Shown: positions 1 to 7,434, numbered from the stretch's first letter. The stretch is DNA of 14,869 bases from Methanocorpusculum sp. (GCA_029986195.1 DALTYF010000004.1:1-14869), one strand, 5' to 3'. Numbers and translations: made by a program. The notes: generated from the letters alone by a model not told the origin.

Positions 1-806
1 CCGTCGGACGCCGCCCACTCATCATAGACGATGACCGGCTTTTGCAGGAGCGCGGAGATCTCCTCGGCAAGTTCGGGGGCGAGACTTCCGGCAAGAGCAA
101 CGGGTGCGGCGGGTGCAAGCAGCGCAAGTGATGCGCACTCCATTGCGGCCCACATGGCTATGGTCGGCTTCTGATATTTCTCTTCCAGATGATATGTCAC
201 ACCTGCGGTCGTGAAGGCTTCGTTTGCGGTGAGTTCCCCTGCGTCAACCTTTCTGATTGCATCAACATCGAGTGCACCGTGCCGTGTTCCGGGCGCAAAC
301 ACGCATGCGTCAAACGCGCCGACAACGTTTCCGTTGGCCACCAGAAGGGAGACCGTGTTTGAGCTGATGTCGGAGACGATGAAGGTGTTGCCGAGTGTTT
401 CTGCTGCAAGGTAGGCGATGCCGAGTTTTTCCGGACTGGTCTGATGTGAGTAAATCTTGAACCGGGGATCAGTGTCCGATCCCCGGTGAATGCCGGGGAT
501 TGCAACTGCCGGGATGCCGGAGTCCTTTACCGCATCAAAGACGTGTGTTCCTCCGCCGATATGTTCGCCCGCCCCGTCACGGGTGATGACGCCGCGGTTC
601 TTCAGTCTGTCAACCGGCGTTATCTGCGTAAAGTTGTCGCCCATCGAGTAGCAGAGCGCAATTCCGGAAATTTCATCCACGGGGCCGAGTTTCTGCAGAT
701 CGTCGATGGTGAACTCTTTCGCTGCTTCACGGGACATCTTGAACCGCTTTTTGTTGTCTGCGGCAAACCGGAGGGAAGTTGTTCCGTGATCAATCCCAAT
801 GTACAT
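1..806 (-). CDS. Methanogenesis marker protein 12 (UPF0285), ASKHA-fold ATPase-like, 3' end cut by window edge
   Basis: The minus strand reads open from the ATG at 806 to the left edge, giving 268 codons without a stop; the C-terminus lies outside the window. The protein begins MYIGIDHGTT, the phosphate-1 loop of sugar kinase/Hsp70/actin (ASKHA) ATPases as found in UPF0285, and a second glycine/serine/threonine motif, DISSNT, starts near residue 146 like a phosphate-2 loop. UPF0285 is the family named methanogenesis marker 12, found in methanogens but without an established reaction; a role in methanogenesis-related enzyme assembly or activation is inference from its distribution. The gene is divergent from the J-domain gene at 901, with 94 bp between. 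A weak TATA-like stretch at about 830-838 lies near 28 nt upstream, compatible with a leaderless mRNA. Family identity is from remembered motifs, not a search. Confidence 0.85.
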   Translation of the reverse strand, partial: MYIGIDHGTTSLRFAADNKKRFKMSREAAKEFTIDDLQKLGPVDEISGIALCYSMGDNFTQITPVDRLKNRGVITRDGAGEHIGGGTHVFDAVKDSGIPAVAIPGIHRGSDTDPRFKIYSHQTSPEKLGIAYLAAETLGNTFIVSDISSNTVSLLVANGNVVGAFDACVFAPGTRHGALDVDAIRKVDAGELTANEAFTTAGVTYHLEEKYQKPTIAMWAAMECASLALLAPAAPVALAGSLAPELAEEISALLQKPVIVYDEWAASD

Positions 807-900
807 GGGAATTATATTTGGACGAAGTCATGATAATGGTTGGTCTCCCGTGTTTTCCCAGTAAGATTATGATTTCACCCCTCCAATCTATTCTCAGTTC

Positions 901-1671
901 ATGGCCGAAACCATTACCCACTATACGACTCTGGGCGTTCCGCAGAATGCGAAGCCCGAGATGATCAAAAAGGCCTATGTCTCGTTGGTAAAACAGTATC
1001 ATCCCGACCGTGCGGGAACCGACGAGGCAAAACAGGATGAGTACAATGAGCGCCTGCTTGCAATCATGGCAAGTTATGAGATCCTTTCCAACCCGGAAAA
1101 GCGTGCAGCCTACGATGCCGAACTGTCCGGCGAGGAACCGGCCGCAGGAACACCGCGCGGAAAAAAGATGTGCGGCATGCCGGTGAAGGGCGGGGATATC
1201 GAAACCGATTATCCGGTCTCAATGGCGATTGCCGCCTATGGAAAAGGAAAAATCCCGATGAAGGTTGCAGGCGAGCGGGTGGTGGTCAAAGTCTATCCTG
1301 GTGTCCGCCGCTACCGCCTTGAGGGGTACGGTGTTCCGGTTGAACCCGGCAAACCCCGCGGAGATCTGTACGTGAATCTGAAGGTTGTCCCGCAGGAGAA
1401 CTGGGAGATCGATGATGCAACCAACAACCTGATCCATACCCTGCAGATTACGCCAAAGCAGGCGGAACGCGGCGGCTTGGTTTCGGTACAGCTGCTGTTC
1501 AACAAAGTGATCAGGGTCACGGTTCCTGCCGGAGTAAAAACCACAGACCGCTTCTCTCCTCCGGAAGGCAAAGGCCTTGGCGTGATGTCGCCGAAGAAGC
1601 GCGGCAATCTGGTGATCGAGATCGAGGTTGTGGAAAAGAAGGGCTTTCTCTCCGGCCTTTTCGGGAAGTGA
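901..1671 (+). CDS. J-domain co-chaperone, CbpA-like (no zinc finger)
   Basis: This 256-residue protein starts with a J domain (about residues 6-70) that carries the HPD tripeptide at 34-36, the signature needed to stimulate Hsp70/DnaK ATPase. A short glycine/proline linker follows, then two beta-rich DnaJ C-terminal substrate-binding domains (about 115-250), recognisable from KVYPGVRRYRLEGYG, GDLYVNLKVVP and VTVPAGV. The four CxxCxGxG zinc-finger repeats of classical DnaJ are absent, as is a proper Gly/Phe region, so it is a type II (CbpA/DnaJB-like) co-chaperone. It ends with a basic/hydrophobic tail (KKGFLSGLFGK). The ATG at 901 is chosen because it begins right before the J domain; an AT-rich box near 864-872 could drive a leaderless transcript. 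The next gene begins 6 nt downstream, so they are probably co-transcribed. No dnaK or grpE is in the window. Confidence 0.85.
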   Translation: MAETITHYTTLGVPQNAKPEMIKKAYVSLVKQYHPDRAGTDEAKQDEYNERLLAIMASYEILSNPEKRAAYDAELSGEEPAAGTPRGKKMCGMPVKGGDIETDYPVSMAIAAYGKGKIPMKVAGERVVVKVYPGVRRYRLEGYGVPVEPGKPRGDLYVNLKVVPQENWEIDDATNNLIHTLQITPKQAERGGLVSVQLLFNKVIRVTVPAGVKTTDRFSPPEGKGLGVMSPKKRGNLVIEIEVVEKKGFLSGLFGK

Positions 1672-1677
1672 GTTGCG

Positions 1678-2394
1678 GTGGCAGAAAAACAGAGTGGAAA
1701 TCTTACCGCGGCGGACTTTTACCATGCCCTCTACCGCAGGTTTGATGCAGCTGCCGCAGACGGCGAAACCGTTCTTGAAGTGAGTGCCGGCGAACTGCAC
1801 AAAACCCTCAAAGCAGCAAACCGTCTGTCACTGTGCTGCAACTGTCTGTACGATATGCAGAGCATCGGTGATGTCATCCTGAATGTTCCCTCCGGCGGTG
1901 TGGGTTCAACCCTTCTTATCAGCTACGCGCTGCCCCGCGACAAGGGACTGATGCTGGAAAAAAGTATCTACTCCCCCGCGCAGGTAACGTCTTGTGCCGG
2001 GGCACGGATGCGGCGCTTCGAGGAGCTTGCGAGCCTGCACCCGATATTTCGCGAACTTGCGGTGATTGCCCGGCAGAAAAAGTCCGAGACGGCAACCCGC
2101 AAACTCTGCGACATTACGGCGGCGGTTGCGGAGCTGATCTGCCGGACGCAGAAGATCCGTACCGACAACAAAAAGTTCGGTACCGTTTGCGGCGCTATTG
2201 GAAGATGCGGTGTTCTCTCTCCGGAAGGAGTGTATGCACTGGACCTTGTGCGCATCATCGGCAACACCCACGCACGAAAAATTCCGGATACGTATCTGAT
2301 GACAACAAATGTGTTTGCGTATGCAAGCCACGCGTTTGTGATCTTTGCGGATGAGGTCGTGGAGAAGCGGCTCATCTGGAAGAAAACCGAATAA
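1678..2394 (+). CDS. Protein of unknown function with DUF4145-like C-terminal signature
   Basis: This 238-residue protein starts with GTG, 6 nt after the J-protein stop. I do not recognise its N-terminal half (residues 1-110), which contains a Cys-Cys-Asn-Cys cluster at 53-56 and reads as mixed alpha/beta. The C-terminal half (about 115-235) is helical, with ALDLVRIIGNTHAR at 187-200. That resembles the LRxxGNxxAH signature of DUF4145 and related HEPN-like helical domains, which often occur in nucleic-acid or defence-associated proteins. The match is by eye and weak. No signal peptide or membrane segment is visible. The tight coupling to a J-domain gene suggests a shared transcript and perhaps a client or adaptor relationship (inference). 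The gene ends in an A/T-rich stretch serving as terminator for both this gene and the convergent ahcY. Confidence 0.75.
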   Translation: MAEKQSGNLTAADFYHALYRRFDAAAADGETVLEVSAGELHKTLKAANRLSLCCNCLYDMQSIGDVILNVPSGGVGSTLLISYALPRDKGLMLEKSIYSPAQVTSCAGARMRRFEELASLHPIFRELAVIARQKKSETATRKLCDITAAVAELICRTQKIRTDNKKFGTVCGAIGRCGVLSPEGVYALDLVRIIGNTHARKIPDTYLMTTNVFAYASHAFVIFADEVVEKRLIWKKTE

Positions 2395-2416
2395 AAAAGA
2401 AAAAAAATATTTTTTC
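2394..2416. terminator. Bidirectional A/T-run terminator between convergent genes
   Basis: Runs of A (2394-2399, 2401-2407) and T (2410-2415) separate the stop codons of the unknown gene (plus) and ahcY (minus). Each strand therefore ends in an oligo-T tract, the usual archaeal termination signal. Confidence 0.55.
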
Positions 2417-2419
2417 GTA

Positions 2420-3646
2420 TTATGTGCCGTGGTTCCAGCTGCACATGTACTCTTTCTGTTCTGCCGTCAGTGTGTCAAGCGTCGCACCGACCGCCGCAAG
2501 CTTCAGGCGGGCGATGTACTCATCAATCTCGGTCGGCACATCGTGCACGCCGGCTGCAAGTTCGCGTCCGTGTTTTGCCACATACTCAACCGACAGCGCC
2601 TGTACCGCAAAGCTGAGGTCCATAACCTCAACCGGATGGCCCATACCCTTCGGCGTTGCAAGGTTGACCAGTCTTCCTTCTGCAAGCAGATGGATCTTTT
2701 TGCCGCCGATTACGTATGTGTCGATGCCGTCGCGGTGTTCAACCGCTGATGCGTGTTTGGCAAGCCACGGTATCTCAATCTCGTTGTTGAAATGGCCTGC
2801 ATTGGAAAGAATTGCACCGGACTTCATCAGCGGGAAGTGGCGGCCGGTGATGATACTGCAGTTGCCGGTCGTCGTGATGAACAGGTCCCCGACCTTTGCC
2901 GCTTCTTCCATGCACATCACATCAAAACCGTCGAAATGTGCCTGCAGTGCTCTGCGGGGATCGATCTCGGTTACAATCACGCGTGCGCCAAGGGCGCGGG
3001 CCTTGGTTGCAACACCGCGGCCGCAGTATCCGTACCCGGCAACGACCACATGACGGCCCGCAATGAGCACATTCGTTGTCAGCATAATAGACGCCAGCGC
3101 ACTCTCGCCGGTTCCGTGGACGTTGTCGAAGTAGTGCTTCATCGGGGTATCGTTTACCGCAATGACCGGGAACTCAAGCTTTCCGTCGGCCTCCATTGCG
3201 CGCAGCCGGTGAATGCCGGTCGTCGTCTCCTCGCATGCGCCGATGATTCCCTGCAGGGCATCGCGGCGGTCAAGGTGGACACGGTTGATTAAATCCATAC
3301 CGTCATCGATGGTAAGGGTCGGGTGTGCATCAAGCACTTTGTCGATTGCCGCATAGTACTCCTCGGTGTTGCATCCGCGCTGTGCATAACAGGCGATGCC
3401 GCCCGCGCGAAGTGCTTCTGCAACATCGTCCTGGGTGGACAGGGGATTGCAGCCGGTGATATACACCTCGGCTCCTCCCGCGGCAAGTGTTCTGACAAGA
3501 CAGGCGGTCTTTGCCTCCACGTGCAGCGCCATACCGATTCTGTGACCGGTAAGGGGCTTTTCCTTCTCGAAACGTTCACGGATGGCGTTTAAGACGGGCA
3601 TATACTGCTGTGCCCACTGTATTTTCTGCTCGCCGGTATGCGTCAT
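2420..3646 (-). CDS. ahcY: Adenosylhomocysteinase family enzyme (S-adenosyl/S-inosyl-homocysteine hydrolase)
   Basis: This 408-residue NAD-dependent hydrolase recycles the product of SAM-dependent methylation into homocysteine and a nucleoside. The N-terminus ([18 protein letters not shown]), the substrate-domain motifs [14 protein letters not shown] and TIDDGMDL, the catalytic-lysine region [11 protein letters not shown], and the Rossmann glycine motif GYGYCG at 204-209 all fit the family. The C-terminus (CSWNHGT) is the short archaeal form and lacks the bacterial/eukaryotic PxHYRY tail. In the methanogen Methanocaldococcus jannaschii the homologue is reported to prefer S-inosylhomocysteine, formed by deamination of SAH, so that substrate is plausible here. 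The start at 3646 is preferred over an in-frame ATG at 3703 because family alignment begins there, and a TATTATA box at 3673-3679 is centred 30 nt upstream. It is divergent from hisF. Confidence 0.93.
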   Translation of the reverse strand: MTHTGEQKIQWAQQYMPVLNAIRERFEKEKPLTGHRIGMALHVEAKTACLVRTLAAGGAEVYITGCNPLSTQDDVAEALRAGGIACYAQRGCNTEEYYAAIDKVLDAHPTLTIDDGMDLINRVHLDRRDALQGIIGACEETTTGIHRLRAMEADGKLEFPVIAVNDTPMKHYFDNVHGTGESALASIMLTTNVLIAGRHVVVAGYGYCGRGVATKARALGARVIVTEIDPRRALQAHFDGFDVMCMEEAAKVGDLFITTTGNCSIITGRHFPLMKSGAILSNAGHFNNEIEIPWLAKHASAVEHRDGIDTYVIGGKKIHLLAEGRLVNLATPKGMGHPVEVMDLSFAVQALSVEYVAKHGRELAAGVHDVPTEIDEYIARLKLAAVGATLDTLTAEQKEYMCSWNHGT

Positions 3647-3672
3647 ATCCAGAGATGTTGGTTCTGCAAGCC

Positions 3673-3693
3673 TATAATACGCAATGATAATTT
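3673..3693. promoter_or_regulatory. Divergent TATA-like boxes for ahcY and hisF
   Basis: The 72-bp gap between the two start codons holds TATAATA (3673-3679), which on the minus strand is centred 30 nt before the ahcY ATG, and an AT stretch, TGATAATTT (3685-3693), centred 30 nt before the hisF ATG. This spacing fits leaderless or very short-leader archaeal transcripts. The assignment is by eye. Confidence 0.4.
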
Positions 3694-3718
3694 TTCCCGG
3701 CACCCAACTATACAGAAC

Positions 3719-4582
3719 ATGGGACTTACACGGCGGATTATTCCCTGTCTTGATCTTAAGGATGGAAGGGTTGTCAAGGGTGTAAACTTTGAGGGTCTCC
3801 GCGATGCCGGGGACCCGGTTGAGCTTGCGCGGACCTACAACGAACAGGGAGCCGATGAAGTGGTGTTTCTGGATATTGCCGCTTCAAAGAACAACCGCCA
3901 GACGATGGTCGATGTTATCGGCCGTGCTGCTGACCAGCTGTTTCTGCCGCTGACCGTTGGCGGCGGTATCCGGACCGCAAAGGATATTCAGGAGATTTTG
4001 CGTGCAGGTGCCGACAAAGTAAGTCTGAACACGGCGGTGGTGAAGACGCCGGAGGTCATTACCGAGGGAGCGAAGCTGTTCGGCAACCAGTGTATTGTGC
4101 TTGCCGAGGATGTGCGCCGAAACTATGCGATGCGTGACGGCGTAACTCCCGTGCATCTTGCAGACGGTCGTACCTGCTGGTATGAGGTTGTCATCTACGG
4201 CGGCAGCCACCCGACCGGCATGGACGCCATTACCTGGGCACAGGATGCGGTCAGGCGCGGTGCGGGGGAGATTCTCCTGACCTCAATGGAGACGGACGGC
4301 GTCAGAACCGGTTTCGATCTGGAGATCACCGCGAAAATTTCGGATACTGTGGACGTGCCGGTGATCGCATCCGGCGGTGTAGGAACGCTTGAGCACTTCT
4401 ACGACGGATTTGTGAAAGGGAAGGCGGACGCCTGTCTTGCGGCAAGCGTGTTCCATTACGGTGAGATGACCGTCCGCGGGGTGAAGGAGTACCTCGCCGC
4501 CCGCGGCGTTGCGGTGCGGCTGCGGCAACGGCAAGACACTTGCCGCCATGGCGGCGCGGGACTGGGAAGTGATCGGGGTTGA
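3719..4582 (+). CDS. hisF: Imidazole glycerol phosphate synthase cyclase subunit HisF, with abnormal C-terminal extension
   Basis: HisF closes the imidazole ring in histidine biosynthesis, turning PRFAR plus HisH-supplied ammonia into IGP and AICAR. The (beta/alpha)8 barrel is complete: [17 protein letters not shown] at the start with catalytic Asp12, [17 protein letters not shown], a second catalytic Asp131 in [27 protein letters not shown] and VIASGGVG. The normal end of the family (VAVRL or similar) is reached at codon 268 (4520-4522), but no stop follows. The frame runs on for 19 residues (through RQRQD...) into sequence that encodes a methyltransferase in the next frame, stopping at 4582. 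That tail is therefore not HisF-like and probably reflects a deletion that removed the hisF stop. ATG 3719 is chosen over an upstream in-frame start at 3638, which would add 27 non-family residues and overlap ahcY. No other his gene is nearby. Confidence 0.93.
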   Translation: MGLTRRIIPCLDLKDGRVVKGVNFEGLRDAGDPVELARTYNEQGADEVVFLDIAASKNNRQTMVDVIGRAADQLFLPLTVGGGIRTAKDIQEILRAGADKVSLNTAVVKTPEVITEGAKLFGNQCIVLAEDVRRNYAMRDGVTPVHLADGRTCWYEVVIYGGSHPTGMDAITWAQDAVRRGAGEILLTSMETDGVRTGFDLEITAKISDTVDVPVIASGGVGTLEHFYDGFVKGKADACLAASVFHYGEMTVRGVKEYLAARGVAVRLRQRQDTCRHGGAGLGSDRG

Positions 4583-5012
4583 TATCTCTCCTGCGGCGGT
4601 CTCTCTTGTACGCACGCACAGCTGTACCGCAGTCTGCGGGGATATCGCTGCACTGCCGTTTTCGGACGGTTCGTTTGATGCGGTGTTCTGCTGGCACGTG
4701 CTGGGACATCTCTCCGCATCCCTTTGGCCGGCAGCCGCAGCAGAGATGCGGCGTGTTCTGGTGCCTTCCGGCAGCATTTTTTTCAAAGGGTTCTCGCGCA
4801 GGGATTTGCGGTGCGGGAAAGGCAGAGAGATTGCTCCGTACTCGTATCTCCGGGGCGACGGCATTGTGACGCATTATTTTGATGAGGCTGATATCCACGA
4901 AGTTTTTGGCAGAGGAGCGCTAACCAGAGTTTCATGGAAGATGCGGGTTCGCGGAACAGAATATCTCAGAGAGGAGCTTTGCGGCATTTTCGGGAGGGAA
5001 CGGTATGACTGA
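4509..5012 (+). CDS. Class I SAM-dependent methyltransferase, N-terminally truncated (possible pseudogene)
   Basis: The plus-strand frame encodes 167 residues of a methyltransferase_11-like domain. It has a SAM-binding glycine motif, CGCGNGKTL, right at the start, the acidic residue after strand 2 (VIGVDIS), the GDIAALPF adenine loop, [12 protein letters not shown] after strand 4, and MRRVLVPSG. Normal members carry roughly 40 or more residues plus a hydrophobic beta-1 strand before the glycine motif. Here the only start available is TTG 4509 (or ATG 4548, past the motif), inside the 3' end of hisF in another frame. The protein as read could not form a complete SAM pocket, so I infer that the 5' end was lost in a deletion that also fused it to hisF, or that the assembly is wrong. 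The substrate is unknown. It overlaps the next gene by 8 nt (ATGACTGA), suggesting co-translation. Confidence 0.7.
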   Translation: MRCGCGNGKTLAAMAARDWEVIGVDISPAAVSLVRTHSCTAVCGDIAALPFSDGSFDAVFCWHVLGHLSASLWPAAAAEMRRVLVPSGSIFFKGFSRRDLRCGKGREIAPYSYLRGDGIVTHYFDEADIHEVFGRGALTRVSWKMRVRGTEYLREELCGIFGRERYD

Positions 5013-5277
5013 TCCGATCGTCGGCGACTGGGAAAAGTCGGTGATGTTCGCAGGGCGAATGCACTGCCGGTTCTATCCCGATAATACCGGTGTTGCCATC
5101 GGCAGGGTGCTGGGGTATGACATCAACGAGCCGTTTACCTGGACGTGTAAGGGGAACGGCGTATATCATATCTGTGCTGCGGGGCATGAGCATGACATCC
5201 GGCTCTGCGGTGACCGACTGGAGACGGAGTTCCGCGGACATGCACTTGACATGGCGCGGGTCAGATATAAGAAATAA
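5005..5277 (+). CDS. Small protein of unknown function (90 aa), probably beta-rich
   Basis: This 90-residue protein begins at an ATG overlapping the methyltransferase stop and preceded by a purine-rich GGGAGG ribosome-binding site about 8-14 nt upstream. It opens with VGDWEKSV, then alternating hydrophobic/polar stretches with RFYPDNTGVAIG, FTWTCKGNGVYHI and DRLETEFRG. This pattern of W, F-x-x-D/N-G-T-G and W-x-x-x-G-x-x-Y repeats recalls small lipocalin-like or antiparallel beta-barrel proteins, but I recognise no named family. There are four cysteines or fewer and no signal peptide or membrane span, so it is probably cytoplasmic. Overlap with the methyltransferase suggests a functional pair (inference). 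Confidence 0.7.
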   Translation: MTDPIVGDWEKSVMFAGRMHCRFYPDNTGVAIGRVLGYDINEPFTWTCKGNGVYHICAAGHEHDIRLCGDRLETEFRGHALDMARVRYKK

Positions 5278-5282
5278 CAAGA

Positions 5283-5295
5283 AAAAAATATTTTC
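5283..5295. terminator. A/T-run terminator between convergent genes
   Basis: A seven-A run followed by TATTTT lies in the 25-bp gap between the small unknown gene (plus) and thrS (minus). It gives a strong oligo-T tract for thrS and a weaker one for the plus strand. Confidence 0.45.
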
Positions 5296-5302
5296 CGGGA
5301 AG

Positions 5303-7063
5303 TTATTCCCTGTTTGCAATCTCAGCGGTAATCTTTGTCAGGAACTCTTCCGGTGTCATTGAGACCGTCTTGCTGTCGCGCGTACGAATCGAGAGTGTCT
5401 TTGTCTCAAGCTCCTTTTCGCCGATGATGATCATATACGGCACACGCTCGGTGTACTGCGCCTGCCGGATCATATAGCCGATCTTCTCATTGCGGTTGTC
5501 CAGCTCACAGCGGATTTTTGCATCCTTCAGCATCTGATAGACCTCGCCCGCGTACTCCTCACTCTTCTTGGAGACCAGCAGGACTTTTGCCTGCATCGGT
5601 GCAAGCCAGACCGGGAACTTACCGGCGAAGTGTTCGGTCAGAATGCCGATGAACCGCTCAATCGATCCGAAGCACACCCGGTGAATCATGATCGGCCGGG
5701 GACGCTCATCGTTCTCATCCACATAGGATAAGTTGAAGTTGATCGGCATCTGGAAGTCCAGCTGGATTGTTCCGCACTGCCAGGTACGTCCGAGACAGTC
5801 GCGCAGATGGAAATCGATCTTCGGGCCGTAGAACGCGCCATCTCCCTCGTTGATCGTATAGGGAAGATTCAGCTGCTCCAGGGCATTCACCAGACCGTTT
5901 GTTGCCGCCTCCCAGTCCTCATCGCTCCCCATACTGTCCTCGGGGCGGGTGGAAAGCTCAAGGGTGTACTCAAAGCCGAACTTGGAGTACACCTGATCGA
6001 TCAGCCGGATAACCGCACTGATCTCCTCGGCAATCTGATCCTGACGCATGAAGATATGGGCATCGTCCTGCGTGAAACTGCGGACGCGGAACAGACCATG
6101 GAGAACTCCCTTCAGTTCGTGACGGTGCACAATGCCGAGTTCCGCAAGGCGCATCGGCAGCTCGCGGTAACTGTGCGGCTCGTTTGCATAGACCATAACA
6201 CCGCCCGGACAGTTCATCGGCTTAATGCAGTAGTCCTCGTCATCAATGCGGGTTGCATACATGTTCTCTTTGTAGTGGTCCCAGTGACCGCTTGTTTCCC
6301 AGAGACAGCGGTTCATAATGAGCGGTGTTGAGATCTCCTGATAGCCGTTGGCCACATGCAGTTCGCGCCAGTATTCAATCAGCGCGTTCTTGATGATCAT
6401 GCCGTTTGGCAGGAAGAACGGGAATCCGGGGCCGACATCCTCAAACATGAACAGTTTCATGTCTTTGCCGATCTTGCGGTGGTCGCGGCGCTCGGCTTCC
6501 TCCTGAAGTTTCAGGAAATCCTCCAGTTCCTTTGTTGTTGCAAACGCTGTTCCGTTGATTCTTGTCAGCATCTTGTTTTTGCTGTCGTTCTTCCAGTATG
6601 CGCCGGACAGGCCGGTGAGCTTGAATGCTTTCAGGGTCTTGGTGTAGGTCAGATGAGGACCGACACACATATCGATGTATTCGCCCTGCTCATAGAAGCT
6701 CAGCGGTTCATTCTCGTCAAGGTCTGCAATGTGCTCAATCTTGTACGGTTCGTGGCGCTCTTCCATCAGTTTCAGTGCGTCTTCGCGCGAAAGAATGAAC
6801 GGCTTTATCGGCAGGTTTGCCTTGATGATCTCCCGCATCTCCTGTTCAATGGCCGGAAGGTCAGTGTCCGAAAGTTTTGTGTCTCCCAGATCGACATCAT
6901 AATAAAATCCCTTCTCGGTTGCGGGTCCGTAGGCAAACGATGCATGGGGATAGAGACGTTTCACTGCCTGGGCAAGCACGTGGGCCGCAGTGTGGCGTAT
7001 TACGTGCAGTTCCTCTTCTTTTGGGCACTCGCCCACATTTCCGTCATTGTAAATTACTTTCAT
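5303..7063 (-). CDS. thrS: Threonyl-tRNA synthetase, bacterial type, lacking the TGS domain
   Basis: This 586-residue class II synthetase charges tRNA-Thr. The editing (N2/SAD) domain has HTAAH at 24-28 and CVGPH at 133-137, equivalent to the E. coli editing residues His73, His77, Cys182 and His186 with a constant offset of 49. The catalytic core has Cys285 in MNCPGG (offset again 49 from the zinc ligand Cys334), motif 2 FRVRSFTQDDAHIFM, motif 3 HRVCFGSIERFIG, then an anticodon-binding domain. The editing domain is bacterial/eukaryotic, not the archaeal D-aminoacyl-deacylase-like type, which implies ancient transfer. The missing 49 N-terminal residues correspond to most of the TGS domain. ATG 7063 is chosen because family-like sequence begins there; upstream in-frame codons to 7165 read as non-family residues. 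A GAATATAC box about 40 nt upstream may be its promoter. Confidence 0.93.
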   Translation of the reverse strand: MKVIYNDGNVGECPKEEELHVIRHTAAHVLAQAVKRLYPHASFAYGPATEKGFYYDVDLGDTKLSDTDLPAIEQEMREIIKANLPIKPFILSREDALKLMEERHEPYKIEHIADLDENEPLSFYEQGEYIDMCVGPHLTYTKTLKAFKLTGLSGAYWKNDSKNKMLTRINGTAFATTKELEDFLKLQEEAERRDHRKIGKDMKLFMFEDVGPGFPFFLPNGMIIKNALIEYWRELHVANGYQEISTPLIMNRCLWETSGHWDHYKENMYATRIDDEDYCIKPMNCPGGVMVYANEPHSYRELPMRLAELGIVHRHELKGVLHGLFRVRSFTQDDAHIFMRQDQIAEEISAVIRLIDQVYSKFGFEYTLELSTRPEDSMGSDEDWEAATNGLVNALEQLNLPYTINEGDGAFYGPKIDFHLRDCLGRTWQCGTIQLDFQMPINFNLSYVDENDERPRPIMIHRVCFGSIERFIGILTEHFAGKFPVWLAPMQAKVLLVSKKSEEYAGEVYQMLKDAKIRCELDNRNEKIGYMIRQAQYTERVPYMIIIGEKELETKTLSIRTRDSKTVSMTPEEFLTKITAEIANRE

Positions 7064-7221
7064 GAAAGTATTCCTACCGTTCTCAGATGCAACGGATCTG
7101 TATATTCTCCAGAAGCCGGGACGTACCTCTCGATGCGGGGTGTCCGGCTCAAGATAACCGTACATGTTTTAGTCTTTTACAGGATATGTGTTTTGGTACT
7201 CCGACACAATCCTCTCCGGCA

Positions 7222-7241
7222 GACGGATACCGTGATCCGTC
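7222..7241. repeat. Perfect 7-bp inverted repeat between tRNA-Lys and thrS
   Basis: GACGGAT and ATCCGTC flank a 6-nt loop, with a partly overlapping alternative pairing CAGAC/GTCTG (7220-7224 and 7242-7246). It sits 22 nt downstream of tRNA-Lys and about 160 nt upstream of the thrS start, so it could be a tRNA 3'-end/terminator hairpin or a regulatory dyad for thrS. Neither is proven. Confidence 0.35.
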
Positions 7242-7262
7242 GTCTGTATCTGATTCTAAAAG

Positions 7263-7336
7263 CGGGCCTAAAGGGATTTGAACCCCTGGCCTACGGATTA
7301 AGAGTCCGTCGCTATTCCTGACTAAGCTATAGGCCC
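7263..7336 (-). tRNA. tRNA-Lys (anticodon CUU)
   Basis: The minus strand folds into a 74-nt tRNA: acceptor GGGCCTA paired with TAGGCCC, D arm containing TAGCTTAGTCAGGAATAGC, anticodon stem ACGGA/TCCGT with loop CTCTTAA (anticodon CTT, reads AAG), a 5-nt variable loop, and T arm AGGGG-TTCAAAT-CCCTT. The discriminator base is G at 7263 and CCA is not encoded. There is no intron. A TATA box, TATAAATA, at 7385-7378 lies about 45 nt upstream, leaving a short 5' leader for RNase P to remove. Confidence 0.97.
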
Positions 7337-7377
7337 GTTAGTGATGTCTGTTGACCTAATTAGATTAGTCATCTCAA

Positions 7378-7385
7378 TATTTATA
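7378..7385 (-). promoter_or_regulatory. TATA box for tRNA-Lys
   Basis: On the minus strand, TATAAATA lies 42-49 nt upstream of the mature tRNA 5' end. Transcription starting about 25 nt downstream of the box would leave a leader of roughly 15-20 nt. Confidence 0.5.
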
Positions 7386-7426
7386 GATTTCTTCCCGAGG
7401 GATTTTCCTGTTCTGCGGGTATCTAC

Positions 7427-7434
7427 ATTAATAT
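7427..7434 (+). promoter_or_regulatory. TATA-like box for the DHH-mptE-COG1031 operon
   Basis: ATTAATAT is centred about 27 nt before the ATG at 7458, the spacing of a leaderless archaeal promoter. No ribosome-binding site is visible before that ATG, which agrees with a leaderless start. Confidence 0.45.

Noticed and set aside
1219..1800. 193-codon minus-strand frame opposite the J-domain gene
   Set aside because: It is a shadow of the strongly supported J protein and the next gene; rich in His/Arg without any domain.
3638..3718. Upstream start for HisF adding 27 residues, and upstream ATG (3703) for ahcY adding 19
   Set aside because: Both extensions lie in the shared promoter region, overlap one another and do not match family N-termini.
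6356..7321. 321-codon plus-strand open frame opposite thrS and tRNA-Lys
   Set aside because: It is antisense to a full-length ThrRS and runs through the tRNA; the peptide shows no family features.
7263..7336. Intron in tRNA-Lys
   Set aside because: The anticodon arm closes with a normal 7-base loop and the total is 74 nt, leaving no room for an intron.
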